32,025 nt of DNA from assembly GCA_016931855.1 (NCBI GenBank), contig JAFGDZ010000001.1, forward strand, positions 1 to 32,025. Direction: 5' to 3'. Made by a program: the position numbers and the translations under genes. The notes beneath the pieces were generated by a model. That model worked only from the letters and a program-made list of their open reading frames with translations. It had not been told where the DNA came from and did not search any database. Positions within the stretch are counted from its first letter, which is position 1. The number at the start of each line of letters is the position of its first letter. Below, piece by piece: positions 31,571 through 32,025 of this stretch. The stretch is from Bacteroidales bacterium (lineage in GTDB: Bacteria; Bacteroidota; Bacteroidia; Bacteroidales; Tenuifilaceae).

Positions 31571-32025
31571 TTACTGCTTAACCATTCGTATCACCACAGG
31601 TTTGCCTTTTGCAAAATCAACCTTAACTAGGTAGATACCCGGTAGTAGATTTTGTGTTGATATTTGTGCTTGGGGCATGCTTACGTGCTGCACGGTTTTG
31701 CCTATGATGTTAATGAACTCCACGCTACGTATCTGCTCCTCGCTCTCAACTACCATATAATCGGTAAATGGGTTAGGGTATGCGCTTACGGTTGCGGTGG
31801 TGTTATTGTCTATTCCCGTGATTAGCTCAAACTCGCACTTCACTGTTACGTTGAATGCTGGCATGATAAACTTACCATCGGTAATGGTTACCGTAGTGGC
31901 CTCGTCGCCCGTTTTGTGGGCTTTTAGGCTGTTTGCAACTAATTGGTAGCCGTTAGCAGGCGTGATGGTAAGCGTTACCTCTGCGCCTTCCTCCGCCGAA
32001 CCGCTGGGGTTGGTAGCAATAGTAC
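31571..32025 (-). CDS. T9SS cargo protein, C-terminal fragment
   Basis: Partial gene: the frame is open from the right window edge to the stop at 31571, so only about the last 151 residues are visible; the start lies beyond 32025. The fragment begins with a bacterial surface repeat resembling divergent InlB B-repeats (EGAEVTLTITPANGYQL, then TDGKFIMPAFNVTVKCEF). It ends with a T9SS type A sorting domain (SAYPNPFTDYMVVE, then IIGKTVQHV and GIYLVKVDFAKGK). An apparent ATG at 31864 is internal to the B-repeat and is not the start. The protein is therefore probably secreted or surface-attached; its functional domain is out of view. Confidence 0.85.
   Translation of the reverse strand, partial: TIATNPSGSAEEGAEVTLTITPANGYQLVANSLKAHKTGDEATTVTITDGKFIMPAFNVTVKCEFELITGIDNNTTATVSAYPNPFTDYMVVESEEQIRSVEFINIIGKTVQHVSMPQAQISTQNLLPGIYLVKVDFAKGKPVVIRMVKQ

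Noticed and set aside
31571-31864. 97-residue gene starting at 31864
   Set aside because: The frame stays open to the window edge with a recognisable B-repeat upstream, so the ATG is internal and the gene is truncated by the window.

Overview
The window looks like part of a Bacteroidota chromosome, probably from an anaerobic or fermentative member of the Bacteroidales. The evidence is: two proteins ending in type IX secretion (Por/T9SS) C-terminal sorting domains; several promoters with the Bacteroidota -7 element TAnnTTTG; few clear Shine-Dalgarno sequences; Bacteroidota-specific DUF families; a heterodimeric methylmalonyl-CoA mutase (propionate/succinate metabolism); and HydF, the [FeFe]-hydrogenase maturation GTPase. 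No rRNA, tRNA, CRISPR array, transposase or prophage was seen.

Layout. 1-1.3 kb: an AT-rich MvaI/BcnI-family restriction endonuclease. 1.4-3.8 kb: divergent hydF and a secreted DUF4412-type protein. 3.8-7.3 kb (minus): a tightly coupled operon of three membrane channels, large MscS, voltage-gated-type K+ channel, small MscS. 7.6-10.1 kb (minus): AlkD-type DNA glycosylase, two short membrane coiled-coil proteins and an M15-like (DUF5715) protein. 10.2-14.4 kb (minus): mutA and mutB, separated by a spacer of CACAGAG-type repeats and closed by a strong terminator. 14.8-16.1 kb (plus): a small HTH protein and two small lipoproteins. 16.2-21.6 kb (minus): a periplasmic-binding-protein/GcvH-like fusion, a c-heme-motif histidine kinase, a sigma-54-dependent response regulator and an archaemetzincin. 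22.1-22.9 kb: an MBL-fold hydrolase. 23.3-30.5 kb (plus): a 1706-residue T9SS-secreted repeat protein, then a TPR-transmembrane-HTH regulator. 30.5-31.3 kb (minus): a CGGC-motif protein and a PaaI-type thioesterase. The right edge holds the C-terminal end of another T9SS cargo protein.

The part most likely to be undescribed is 16.8-21.9 kb. The fusion gene has a good sigma-54 (-24/-12) promoter match, and about 100 and 190 bp upstream of its predicted start there are two related 17-bp imperfect palindromes, where enhancer sites of an NtrC-type activator would sit. The next two genes encode such an activator and a kinase whose periplasmic domain carries CxxCH and CX4CH heme-attachment motifs. 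I infer a self-contained redox- or ligand-sensing circuit whose output includes the fusion protein: an extracytoplasmic solute-binding-like domain tied through one membrane helix to a cytoplasmic GcvH-like domain that lacks the lysine at the usual lipoylation position. Function and ligand are unknown.
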